From positions 1 through 64,000 of the forward strand of contig JAZQAK010000006.1 in the NCBI GenBank assembly GCA_045545175.1: DNA of 64,000 nucleotides. The letters run 5' to 3'. Under the pieces are notes generated by a model. That model was not told the origin of the DNA and did no database searches. It worked only from the letters and a program-made list of their open reading frames with translations. Made by a program: the position numbers and the translations under genes. The first letter of the stretch is position 1. Every line of letters begins with the position of its first letter. The stretch comes from RGIG6165 sp045545175. Its GTDB lineage: Bacteria > Bacillota > Clostridia > Oscillospirales > Feifaniaceae. Shown here one piece after another: positions 6,890-15,243 of this stretch.

Positions 6890-9493
6890 ATGGCTGAACT
6901 TACGCCGATGATGAGACAGTATCTGTCCATAAAAGAAAAGAATCCCGATTCGATACTGTTTTTCCGTTTGGGCGATTTTTACGAAATGTTTTTTGACGAT
7001 GCCAGAGTGGCGTCAAAAGAACTTGACCTTGTACTTACGGGTAAGGACTGCGGTCTTGAGGAACGTGCCCCCATGTGCGGTGTGCCGTTTCACAGTGCCG
7101 AGAATTACATAGCACGTCTTGTGGCAAAGGGCTACAAGGTGGCAATCTGTGAGCAGGTGCAGGATCCCAAAGAGGCGAAAGGTCTTGTTGAAAGGGACAT
7201 CATAAGAATCGTAACACCGGGTACGGTGACGGAAGCATCAATGCTTGATGAGAGCAGGAACAATTACATAATGGCTCTGCGTATATTCAAAAAGACGGCG
7301 GTTATTGCCTTTGCCGACATTTCTACGGGTGAACTCAATGCCACGTCGGTTGACGTGTCGGAAAGTGTTACGGATGCGATTTTGAACGAAACGGGCAGGT
7401 ATTCTCCAAAAGAGGCGCTTGTCTACGGTGAGGGTGATATTAAAAAAGTCATCACACTCCTGCGTGAAAAGTTTTCGTGTCCCGTGTGCACGTTCACGAG
7501 GGATGAACTTCCTGAAGAACGGGAAAATGCGCTTCTTGAAAAGTATTTTGACAAAAAGTATCTTAAAGATTGCGGTCTTTCGGGTATAGAGGGCGGTCAC
7601 ACGGTTGTTGCAATGCTTCTGCGCTATCTTGAAGATATGCAGAAGATGGAACTTGATAACATCCGTGAGATTAACGTCTATGACAGCGGCAGTTATATGC
7701 AGCTCGACCTTGGTTCAAGGCGTAATCTCGAACTCTGCGAAACTATGCGTCGGGGTGATAAGAAAGGCTCGCTTTTATGGGTGCTTGACAAGACGGTTAC
7801 GCCAATGGGCGGCAGGCTTATCAGGCATTGGATAGAAAAACCGCTTTGCGATGCGGGTGCAATTACGGCACGTCACAATGCGGTGGCAACTCTTCTTTCC
7901 GAAAATAAGGACAGGGAGAGGATGATTGAATGTCTTAAAGACGTATGTGATATGGAGCGTATTATTTCACGTATCACGCTCAAAACAGCAAATGCACGTG
8001 ACCTTAAAGCACTTCAGCGTGCGGCAGAAAAACTGCTTCTTCTCAAAAAAGAACTTGCACCTTACAATAACGGGCTTCTCGGAAAGATAAATGATGAGCT
8101 TGACCCGCTTGAAGATATAGCAGTTCTTCTTAACAGTGCGATTGACGATGAACCGCCTTATCTCGTACGTGAGGGCGGAATTATCAAAAACGGCTTTGAT
8201 GCTGACGTTGATGAACTTCGTTCACTCGTAAAGGGAAGCAGGGAAGTGCTTCTTAAAATGGAGGCCGATGAAAAAGAACGTACGGGCATTAAAACGCTTA
8301 AAATAAGTTTCAATAAAGTTTTCGGCTACTACATTGAAGTGTCCAACTCGTATAAGGACAGCGTTCCGCCCGAATACATAAGAAAGCAGACGCTTACAAA
8401 CGGTGAACGTTTTATTACGGAGGAACTTAAAATACTCGAAGATAAAATATTGTCCGCCAAGGAAAAGGTTGTGGCACTCGAGTATGATATTTTCTGCACT
8501 ATAAGGGACACGGTGGAAAGTTGTGCGCAGAGGATAAAACTGACTGCATATGCCGTGGCAAGACTTGACGTGTTGTGCAGTTTTGCGACGGTTGCAAAAC
8601 AGGGCAGGTACGTCCGCCCCGTATTATCGGTGGACGGTGCTCTTTCGATAAAGGACGGCAGACATCCCGTTGTTGAAAAGATGCTTAAAGACTCGCTGTT
8701 CGTGCCCAACGATACGGAACTTGATTGTAAGGATAACCGTCTTGCGATAATCACGGGTCCGAATATGGCAGGCAAGTCGACTTATATGCGACAGGTGGCG
8801 GTAATCTGCCTTATGTCGCAGGCAGGCTCTTTCGTACCGGCGGCGGATGCAAAATTGCCGATAGTGGACAAGATATTCACGAGGGTCGGTGCGGCTGATG
8901 ACCTTGCGGCAGGTCAGTCGACCTTTATGGTCGAGATGACCGAGGTTGCATATATCCTCAAAAACGCTACGAAAAACAGCCTTCTCATTCTTGACGAGAT
9001 AGGCAGGGGAACGAGCACCTTTGACGGTATGAGTATAGCAAGGGCGGTGATTGAATACGCCGCATCCGAAAAACTTTCCGCAAAGACGCTCTTTGCAACG
9101 CACTACCACGAACTTACCGCACTTGAGGGCAGGCTTGACGGTGTCAAGAACTACAATATTGCGGTAAAAAAACGTGGGGATGACATTATATTCCTGCGTC
9201 GAATAGTAAGGGGCGGTACTGATGACAGTTACGGTATCGAGGTTGCAAAACTTGCAGGCGTACCCCAGAAAGTGATTGACCGTGCAAAAGAAATTTTGCA
9301 GGAACTTGAAAGTGGCAGGGGTACACAGACGGAAGTCGTATACACACCTGCGGATGAAGAAGAAATAACCTTTACGGGCAGGGCGAAGGATGAGTTTGTC
9401 GAAATGATAAAACGTCTTGACTTGGATACGCTCACGCCTATTGAAAGTATGAATTTATTATATAAAATCAAAGAAGAAGCAAAGGGACTCTGA
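6890..9493 (+). CDS. mutS: DNA mismatch repair ATPase MutS
   Basis: Recognises base mismatches and recruits MutL. At 867 aa it is the standard MutS1. Seen: N-terminal mismatch-reading domain with the F-x-E motif in GDFYEMFF; connector, core and clamp domains; Walker A TGPNMAGKST; Walker B LLILDEIGRGTSTFDG; His switch ATHYHELT; and a C-terminal helical tail. AGAGG precedes the ATG. The stop overlaps the mutL start (TGATG), so the two are probably translationally coupled. Confidence 0.97.
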   Translation: MAELTPMMRQYLSIKEKNPDSILFFRLGDFYEMFFDDARVASKELDLVLTGKDCGLEERAPMCGVPFHSAENYIARLVAKGYKVAICEQVQDPKEAKGLVERDIIRIVTPGTVTEASMLDESRNNYIMALRIFKKTAVIAFADISTGELNATSVDVSESVTDAILNETGRYSPKEALVYGEGDIKKVITLLREKFSCPVCTFTRDELPEERENALLEKYFDKKYLKDCGLSGIEGGHTVVAMLLRYLEDMQKMELDNIREINVYDSGSYMQLDLGSRRNLELCETMRRGDKKGSLLWVLDKTVTPMGGRLIRHWIEKPLCDAGAITARHNAVATLLSENKDRERMIECLKDVCDMERIISRITLKTANARDLKALQRAAEKLLLLKKELAPYNNGLLGKINDELDPLEDIAVLLNSAIDDEPPYLVREGGIIKNGFDADVDELRSLVKGSREVLLKMEADEKERTGIKTLKISFNKVFGYYIEVSNSYKDSVPPEYIRKQTLTNGERFITEELKILEDKILSAKEKVVALEYDIFCTIRDTVESCAQRIKLTAYAVARLDVLCSFATVAKQGRYVRPVLSVDGALSIKDGRHPVVEKMLKDSLFVPNDTELDCKDNRLAIITGPNMAGKSTYMRQVAVICLMSQAGSFVPAADAKLPIVDKIFTRVGAADDLAAGQSTFMVEMTEVAYILKNATKNSLLILDEIGRGTSTFDGMSIARAVIEYAASEKLSAKTLFATHYHELTALEGRLDGVKNYNIAVKKRGDDIIFLRRIVRGGTDDSYGIEVAKLAGVPQKVIDRAKEILQELESGRGTQTEVVYTPADEEEITFTGRAKDEFVEMIKRLDLDTLTPIESMNLLYKIKEEAKGL

Positions 9494-11319
9494 TGGGAAT
9501 TATAAGTGTGCTGTCAAAACAGCTTGCAAATTTAATAGCGGCAGGCGAGGTTGTTGAAAGACCTGCTTCGGTGGTTAAGGAACTCTGTGAAAATTCGCTT
9601 GATGCGGGTGCAGATACGGTGACTATCGAAATAAAGGGTGGCGGTGCACTTTTTATCAGGGTAACTGATAACGGTTGCGGTATGGCGGCAGACGATGCGG
9701 TGCTTGCATTTTCAAGACACGCCACCAGCAAACTCACGAAGGAAGAACAGTTGTCGGGCATTTCCACTATGGGCTTTCGCGGTGAAGCGCTTGCGGCAAT
9801 ATCCGCAGTTTCAAAGGTTGAACTGCTTACAAGACGCAAGTCGGATGAAGAGGGGGTACTCGTCACGGCTGAGGGCGGTGAGGTGTCGCAGCCCGAAGCG
9901 GTGGGCTGTCCCGTCGGTACGACTGTGATTATCAAGGATTTGTTTTTCAACACCCCGGCAAGACTTAAGTTTCTTAAAAAAGACAATACGGAAGCGGCGG
10001 CAATTGAAAGTTTTGTAGAGAAACTTGCGGTTGCACGAAGCGACGTGGCGTTTGAACTTATAAAGGACGGTAAAAGCGTATTGCTTACCGACGGCAGTGG
10101 TATGAAGTCTGCGGTGTATGACATTTTCGGTGATGCACTTGCAGATGATATGCTTCCCGTGGATTACGAATACGAGGGTGTTACGGTAAAAGGCTTTGTC
10201 GGCAGACCTGAGGCGTCACGCCCGTCGAGAAAAATGCAGTTTTTCTCTGTCAACGGCAGGGTTATACGATCACTCGTTTTTCAGAGGGCGGTTGAAGAAG
10301 CACTCAAAAACTCGCTTATGCAGGGCAAATATCCAATATGTGCGCTTGACGTTGCGGTTTCGTTTAACGGTGTCGACGTAAACGTTCACCCGTCAAAACT
10401 TGAAATCAAGTTTGCCGATGAGCGTAAAATGTACGATGCGGTATACTTTGCCGTAAAAAATACGTTTTTTGACGATAAGCAGAGGCCGACCTTCAAGTTG
10501 CCCGAAACAAAGGCGTATACCCGTTTTGACGGTGATTTTGAAGCACCCGTACAGACTGAACTTCACACCGAAACGCCTGACTATTCTGCATGGTCGTACA
10601 CGAAAAGTGAGCCCGTCGTGGCAGCACCGAACGTGACGGACGAGTTTACAAAACAGATGGAAAAACTAAAGGCAGAGGTTGAAAAGATTAAAAATGAAAC
10701 TCCTCAAAAACCTCAGCCTGTGGAAGAAAAGGTCATTGTTCAGGAAAAGAAGATACCCGATTTCCGTTTTGTCGGAGAGGTATTTAAAACCTACATAATT
10801 GCAGAACTTGAAGATGAAGTTCTTATAATAGACAAGCACGCAGCTAAAGAACGTATGCTTTTTGAAAAACTCAAAAGCGGTGAGAGGGAGCGCTTTACAC
10901 AGACGCTTATCACACCCGTGGCGCTCTATCTCTCTAAAGAAGAAAAAAATGCGGTGACCGATAATCTTGATTTCTTCACGTCTATGGGCTTTGAACTTGA
11001 AGATTTCGGTGACGACAGCCTGCTTATGCGCGGTGTGCCGTCTGACATAAATGCACCCGATGCGGAGGCAATGGTGATTGAAGCGGCGGTAAAACTGCTT
11101 GAGGGCAGGCGTGATGCAACGCCCGACGTATATGACGATATTATGCATTCAATGGCGTGCAAGGCGGCACTCAAGGGCGGTCAGCATAATGCAGACGGTG
11201 ATCTGTGTGCACTTGTGAAAGAGTTGTTGTCGCTGCCCGACATAAAACATTGTCCTCACGGAAGGCCTGTTGCTATGAGTATGACAAGGTCGTATTTTGA
11301 AAGCAGGTTTAAAAGATGA
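9493..11319 (+). CDS. mutL: DNA mismatch repair endonuclease MutL
   Basis: GHKL ATPase linking MutS recognition to strand incision. Seen: N-terminal ATPase motifs ENSLDAGAD, TDNGCGM and GFRGEAL; a Lys/Pro/Glu-rich linker near residues 380-420; and a C-terminal domain with DKHAAKERMLFE, which fits the endonuclease consensus DQHA(X)2E(X)4E. CKAALKGG and CPHGRP supply the expected metal-site neighbours. This is the nicking MutL of organisms lacking MutH. It overlaps miaA by 4 bases (ATGA). Confidence 0.96.
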   Translation: MGIISVLSKQLANLIAAGEVVERPASVVKELCENSLDAGADTVTIEIKGGGALFIRVTDNGCGMAADDAVLAFSRHATSKLTKEEQLSGISTMGFRGEALAAISAVSKVELLTRRKSDEEGVLVTAEGGEVSQPEAVGCPVGTTVIIKDLFFNTPARLKFLKKDNTEAAAIESFVEKLAVARSDVAFELIKDGKSVLLTDGSGMKSAVYDIFGDALADDMLPVDYEYEGVTVKGFVGRPEASRPSRKMQFFSVNGRVIRSLVFQRAVEEALKNSLMQGKYPICALDVAVSFNGVDVNVHPSKLEIKFADERKMYDAVYFAVKNTFFDDKQRPTFKLPETKAYTRFDGDFEAPVQTELHTETPDYSAWSYTKSEPVVAAPNVTDEFTKQMEKLKAEVEKIKNETPQKPQPVEEKVIVQEKKIPDFRFVGEVFKTYIIAELEDEVLIIDKHAAKERMLFEKLKSGERERFTQTLITPVALYLSKEEKNAVTDNLDFFTSMGFELEDFGDDSLLMRGVPSDINAPDAEAMVIEAAVKLLEGRRDATPDVYDDIMHSMACKAALKGGQHNADGDLCALVKELLSLPDIKHCPHGRPVAMSMTRSYFESRFKR

Positions 11320-12251
11320 GCATAAAAACGGTAGTTATCTGCGGTCCTACGGCAAGCGGTAAAACGGCGTTGTCGGTAATGCTTGCAAAAAGTGCAGGCG
11401 GTGAGATAGTGTCGGCAGACTCTATGCAGATATACAAGGGTATGGATATCGGCACAGCAAAGGTTACCCTTGGTGAAATGCAGGGTGTGCCTCATCATAT
11501 GATTGACATCGTGTCGCCGACCGAGAATTATTCGACGGGCAGGTACGTAGCAGAGGCGGCAGAGGTTATAGCAGACGTTCACGGCAGGGGTAAGATACCC
11601 TTTATCGTGGGCGGAACGGGGATGTATATAGATAATCTTATAGACGGTACGCGTTTCGGTGCACCTGCGGCAGACGAAGCAGTACGTGAAAAGTTTACGG
11701 CACTTTTCGATGAAAAGGGCGGTGAGGCGATGCTCACAGAACTTGCAAAGTTTGATGAAATTACCGCGAATCGACTTCATCCCAACGATAAAAAGCGAAT
11801 CGTACGTGCTTTTGAAGTTTACGAGATGACGGGAAAACCGATATCCGTGTGGGACAGTGAGTCGAAACTCATAAAAAGTCCGTATGAGGCTGTATATATA
11901 GGTCTTAAAACGCAGGACAGAGAGGTATTGTATAACCGCATCAACGAGCGTGTTGACGAGATGTTTGACAACGGGCTTGTCGGTGAGGTTGAAAAACTAC
12001 TTAAAGACGGCGTTCCGACGGATTGTACTGCAATGCAGGCAATAGGATATAAAGAAGTTGTGGCGGCTTTATCGGGTGAATGTTCGCTTGATGAGGCGAG
12101 GGATGCCATCAAACAGAATTCACGAAGATATGCAAAAAGACAGCTTACGTGGTTTCGCCGCAATCAGAAAATAAACTGGTTTGACACCGATGTAACGGAT
12201 ATCGACGAAATTTACAACATCTGTCAAAAGTTGGCAGGATTTGCCAAATAA
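11316..12251 (+). CDS. miaA: tRNA dimethylallyltransferase MiaA
   Basis: Transfers a dimethylallyl group to N6 of A37 in tRNAs reading UNN codons, making the MiaB substrate. Seen: P-loop GPTASGKTAL at the N-terminus, DSMQIYKGMDIGTAK with the catalytic Asp region, and the C-terminal KRQLTWFRRN tRNA-binding motif. The length of 311 aa is normal. The start overlaps the mutL stop and hfq follows, an arrangement also known in proteobacteria. Confidence 0.97.
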   Translation: MSIKTVVICGPTASGKTALSVMLAKSAGGEIVSADSMQIYKGMDIGTAKVTLGEMQGVPHHMIDIVSPTENYSTGRYVAEAAEVIADVHGRGKIPFIVGGTGMYIDNLIDGTRFGAPAADEAVREKFTALFDEKGGEAMLTELAKFDEITANRLHPNDKKRIVRAFEVYEMTGKPISVWDSESKLIKSPYEAVYIGLKTQDREVLYNRINERVDEMFDNGLVGEVEKLLKDGVPTDCTAMQAIGYKEVVAALSGECSLDEARDAIKQNSRRYAKRQLTWFRRNQKINWFDTDVTDIDEIYNICQKLAGFAK

Positions 12252-12264
12252 TTATGTTAGTATT

Positions 12265-12300
12265 CTCCTTGCCCGTACGGGTAAATAAAAAAACAAGGAG
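12265..12300 (+). promoter_or_regulatory. Anti-Shine-Dalgarno hairpin in the hfq leader
   Basis: CTCCTTG (12265-12271) is the exact complement of CAAGGAG (12294-12300), which is the ribosome-binding site of hfq. Between them is the small palindrome CCCGTACGGG (12272-12281) and an A/T-rich stretch. Folding would hide the ribosome-binding site. The A-rich loop is the kind of sequence Hfq binds, so autoregulation is conceivable but is inference. Confidence 0.5.
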
Positions 12301-12310
12301 ATACAAAAAA

Positions 12311-12580
12311 ATGAAAACAGCACTCAATTTACAGGACACGTTTCTCAATCAGGCGAGGAAAGAAAGGGTACCGCTTACGGTATACTTAATGAACGGTGTA
12401 AAGATGTTCGGGACGGTGAAGGGCTTTGACAGTTTTCTCATCGTGCTTGAATCAAACGGGGTACAGAACGTGATATATAAGCATGCCGTATCCACCGTGA
12501 TTCCTTCAAGAAGCATAAATCTTCTTGGCGGTGAACTGCAGCAGAGCGAGGAAGTGCAGGAGGCTAAAGAAGCCGTATAA
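12311..12580 (+). CDS. hfq: RNA chaperone Hfq
   Basis: Sm-like hexameric RNA-binding protein that supports small-RNA regulation. The 89-aa product has Sm1 (NLQDTFLNQARKERVPLTVY, then GVKMFGTVKGFD) and Sm2 with YKHAVSTVIPS, close to the usual YKHAISTI. The short acidic C-tail (SEEVQEAKEAV) differs from the long tail of enterobacterial Hfq. The start at 12311 is fixed by CAAGGAG 10 nt upstream. It lies 59 bp after miaA. Confidence 0.96.
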   Translation: MKTALNLQDTFLNQARKERVPLTVYLMNGVKMFGTVKGFDSFLIVLESNGVQNVIYKHAVSTVIPSRSINLLGGELQQSEEVQEAKEAV

Positions 12581-12586
12581 AAAGAG

Positions 12587-13804
12587 GTGAAAGTCATAAG
12601 AAAGGGAGTAACAACGTTCTTTACGGTACTGATAGTGGCGGCGCTGAGTTTTTATTTCGGATATTATCTGATAAACTATGCGTCCGATTCGATGAACATT
12701 ATCAAGGCTGAAAAGGTGACGGTATACAACAGCATAACGGCAAACGGATACGCCGTAAGAAACGAGCAGGTAATAAAATATACCGGTGACGGTGTGGTTG
12801 TCACGACGAAGGATGACGGTCAGCGCGTTTCTAAGGGCGGCGAAGTGGCAAAGATATATTCAAGCACGGGTGATGCTGAAAATCAGGCAACGATACAGAG
12901 GTTGACCAAAAAAATCGAAGCGCTCAACACGGCACTTGACGGTGTTACGTACGGTGCGTCGTCACTGTCTGAGCTTGAAGCGGGCATTTCTGCGGTCAGC
13001 ATGAAAATACAGGAACTTTGTGCAATCGGAAACGGGACCGAACTTTCGGAACTTGTGGACGAGCTTAACGTTCTGCTTTCAAGAAAGAAACTGATACTTG
13101 CAGACGGTGCGGAGAGGGCAACGGCAACCTCCGTGCTTGAAAGTGAAGTAAGAAATTTAAAACAGATGTCGGGCAGCGCGGCAAGAACGCTGAGGGCTGC
13201 ACATGCAGGCTATTTTGTCAGCATGACAGACGGGTATGAAGAATTACTTACAATGTCGGATATTGAAATGCTGACGCCTGACACGGTGAAAAATCTTGCC
13301 TCATCGGTAGCACCTGCGGAAGATGCGGTAGGAAAGATAATAACCGACTACGTATGGGCGTACGTTTTCACAACTCCCCACGAGCAGACGGAGGATATGA
13401 AGGTCGGCGACAGCGTTGAACTGGAATTTTCATTTACGGATGACAACACGTTGCCGGCAACGGTCAAATCAATAACCGACTGCGGTGACGGTAACGACCT
13501 TGTCGTTGTGGAATGTTCGCAGATGACGGAGGATATGCTTTATATCAGGCGACAGACGGCGAAAATCATCAAATCGTCGGTTGACGGCATTAAGGTTGAT
13601 AAGATGGCAATACGTGTTGTAGACGGGGTGACGGGTGTATACGTAATGCGCGGTTCGCAGGTGAAATTCGTGCCCGTGGACGTTATACATATGGCTGAGG
13701 ATTATTACATAGTCAAGCAGGGAAACGATGCAGATTCACTCATACCGTCAGACAAAGTGCTGACAGGCGGAAAAAACCTGTATGACGGAAAGCAAATAGG
13801 ATGA
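12587..13804 (+). CDS. HlyD-like membrane-anchored adaptor protein
   Basis: About 405 aa. One N-terminal membrane helix (TTFFTVLIVAALSFYFGYYL) is followed by an extracytoplasmic region with a barrel-sandwich (biotinyl-lipoyl-like) half-motif (GDGVVVTTKDDGQRVSKGGE), a coiled-coil hairpin near residues 105-200 and a second beta domain, as in membrane-fusion proteins. No transporter partner is adjacent; it is coupled to yggS and sepF, so a division or envelope role is possible. The start is uncertain: GTG at 12587 lies inside the ribosome-binding sequence AGAGGTG, while an ATA at 12596 is at ideal spacing (see findings). The stop overlaps the yggS ATG. Confidence 0.7.
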   Translation: MKVIRKGVTTFFTVLIVAALSFYFGYYLINYASDSMNIIKAEKVTVYNSITANGYAVRNEQVIKYTGDGVVVTTKDDGQRVSKGGEVAKIYSSTGDAENQATIQRLTKKIEALNTALDGVTYGASSLSELEAGISAVSMKIQELCAIGNGTELSELVDELNVLLSRKKLILADGAERATATSVLESEVRNLKQMSGSAARTLRAAHAGYFVSMTDGYEELLTMSDIEMLTPDTVKNLASSVAPAEDAVGKIITDYVWAYVFTTPHEQTEDMKVGDSVELEFSFTDDNTLPATVKSITDCGDGNDLVVVECSQMTEDMLYIRRQTAKIIKSSVDGIKVDKMAIRVVDGVTGVYVMRGSQVKFVPVDVIHMAEDYYIVKQGNDADSLIPSDKVLTGGKNLYDGKQIG

Positions 13805-14460
13805 TAAAAGATAATTTAAAAGAGATAAAAGAAAAAATAAAAAAAGCCGCACAGAAAAGCGGCAGAAGCGAAAATGACGTAACGCTCGTTGCAGTTTCAA
13901 AGACGGTGGAGCCTTCGAGAATAAACGAGGCGATAGACTGCGGTGTTACGGATATAGGCGAAAATTACGTGCAGGAACTGCTGCAAAAATACGACGATAT
14001 AAAAAGAGATAAAATAAATCTTCATTTTATTGGACATTTGCAAAGAAATAAGGTAAAATATATTGTTGATAAAGTAGATTCTATCGACAGTGTCGATTCT
14101 TATGAACTTGCGGCAGAGATTGACAAGCGTGCCAAAGCGAAAAATATCACTATGGACGTGCTCGTGCAGGTCAATATCGGCGATGAGCAGAGTAAAAGCG
14201 GTGTATCAGCACAGAGTGTCGGTGAACTGGTTGAAAGAATCAGGGCGTTTGAGAATCTGAATGTCAGGGGCCTTATGTGTATACCGCCCGTTTCATGTGA
14301 TGAAGCACTTTTCGGTGAAATGAAAAGCATTGCAGATGATCTGGGGCTGGTGGTGCTTTCAATGGGTATGTCGGGCGATTTTGAAACGGCTATTGAATAC
14401 GGTTCAACCTGCGTACGCATAGGAACGTCTTTATTTGGAGAAAGAAATTATAATAAATAA
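13801..14460 (+). CDS. yggS: YggS-family PLP homeostasis protein
   Basis: PLP-binding alanine-racemase-fold protein that buffers pyridoxal phosphate; no catalytic activity is established for the family. Seen: the PLP lysine in LVAVSKTVEPSRI (about residue 34), GENYVQEL, HFIGHLQRNK, and the C-terminal phosphate-binding segment SMGMSGDFETAI...GSTCVRIGTSLFG. 219 aa, normal length. It overlaps the HlyD-like stop by 4 bases. The yggS-sepF-yggT-divIVA neighbourhood is conserved in Gram-positives (ylmE-ylmF-ylmG in Bacillus). Confidence 0.95.
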   Translation: MIKDNLKEIKEKIKKAAQKSGRSENDVTLVAVSKTVEPSRINEAIDCGVTDIGENYVQELLQKYDDIKRDKINLHFIGHLQRNKVKYIVDKVDSIDSVDSYELAAEIDKRAKAKNITMDVLVQVNIGDEQSKSGVSAQSVGELVERIRAFENLNVRGLMCIPPVSCDEALFGEMKSIADDLGLVVLSMGMSGDFETAIEYGSTCVRIGTSLFGERNYNK

Positions 14461-14477
14461 ATCAAGAGGAAGCAAAT

Positions 14478-14933
14478 ATGGGACTTTTTGAAAAAATCAA
14501 AAAATACGTAACAGCAGAAGACGAGGATTATGATGACGAGCCGATAGAGGCGCCCGTTACCGAAATGAAAAAGAAGGTTGTAAAGACGGAAAGCAAGCCT
14601 TCCTACATTTCCGACAGAAACGAAAAAAGCAACAAGGTGCTCAACATTCACACTACGGCACAGCTTCAGGTCATTCTCGTAAAGCCCGAAAGATTTGACG
14701 ATGCTGCAAACGTTGCAGATCATCTCAGGGAGAAGCACACCGTCGTGCTCAATCTTGAGTCTACCAACAAGGACGTAAGTCGCAGACTGGTTGACTTTTT
14801 AAGCGGTGTTGCGTATGCACTTGACGGACAGATAAAGAAGGTTGCAAACAGCACTTTTATCATCACACCTTACAACGTTGACATTATGGGCGACCTTATT
14901 GATGAGTTGTCCAGTACAGGAGTATTGTTTTAA
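14478..14933 (+). CDS. sepF: Cell division protein SepF
   Basis: FtsZ-associated protein that links the Z-ring to the membrane and shapes the septum. Seen: an N-terminal amphipathic membrane-targeting helix (MGLFEKIKKYV), an acidic linker and a C-terminal SepF core (VILVKPERFDDA, VVLNLE, RRLVDFLSGVAYAL, FIITPYNVDI). 151 aa, normal. The stop TAA overlaps the yggT ATG by one base. Confidence 0.95.
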   Translation: MGLFEKIKKYVTAEDEDYDDEPIEAPVTEMKKKVVKTESKPSYISDRNEKSNKVLNIHTTAQLQVILVKPERFDDAANVADHLREKHTVVLNLESTNKDVSRRLVDFLSGVAYALDGQIKKVANSTFIITPYNVDIMGDLIDELSSTGVLF

Positions 14934-15226
14934 TGACGGCTGCTATAATTTTAAGAATTATAAGAAGTCTGGTGGAGGCAGTTGAACTGCTTGTTATAGT
15001 ACGTGCCGTGGGTTCGTGGATACCTGCAAACGGCGGTACTTGGGGTAAAATATACGGGTATATATACGCTTTGACCGAGCCTGTTTTAGCACCCGTGAGA
15101 AAGCTTTTGTCAAAAATACCTTTCTTTGCGTCAATCCCGGTTGATTTTTCACCGATTGCGCTGTTTTTGATACTCGGTTTATTGCAAAATATTATAACGA
15201 ATATATTTATATTTTTTATTTATTGA
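14933..15226 (+). CDS. YggT-family membrane protein
   Basis: 97 aa with two hydrophobic segments (about residues 5-25 and 64-96) separated by the family signature SWIPANGG...LTEPVLAPVRKLLSKIP. YggT/YlmG proteins accompany sepF and divIVA and affect division or envelope organisation; the mechanism is unknown. The start overlaps the sepF stop. Confidence 0.9.
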   Translation: MTAAIILRIIRSLVEAVELLVIVRAVGSWIPANGGTWGKIYGYIYALTEPVLAPVRKLLSKIPFFASIPVDFSPIALFLILGLLQNIITNIFIFFIY

Positions 15227-15243
15227 TTTTTAGGAGAGATATT

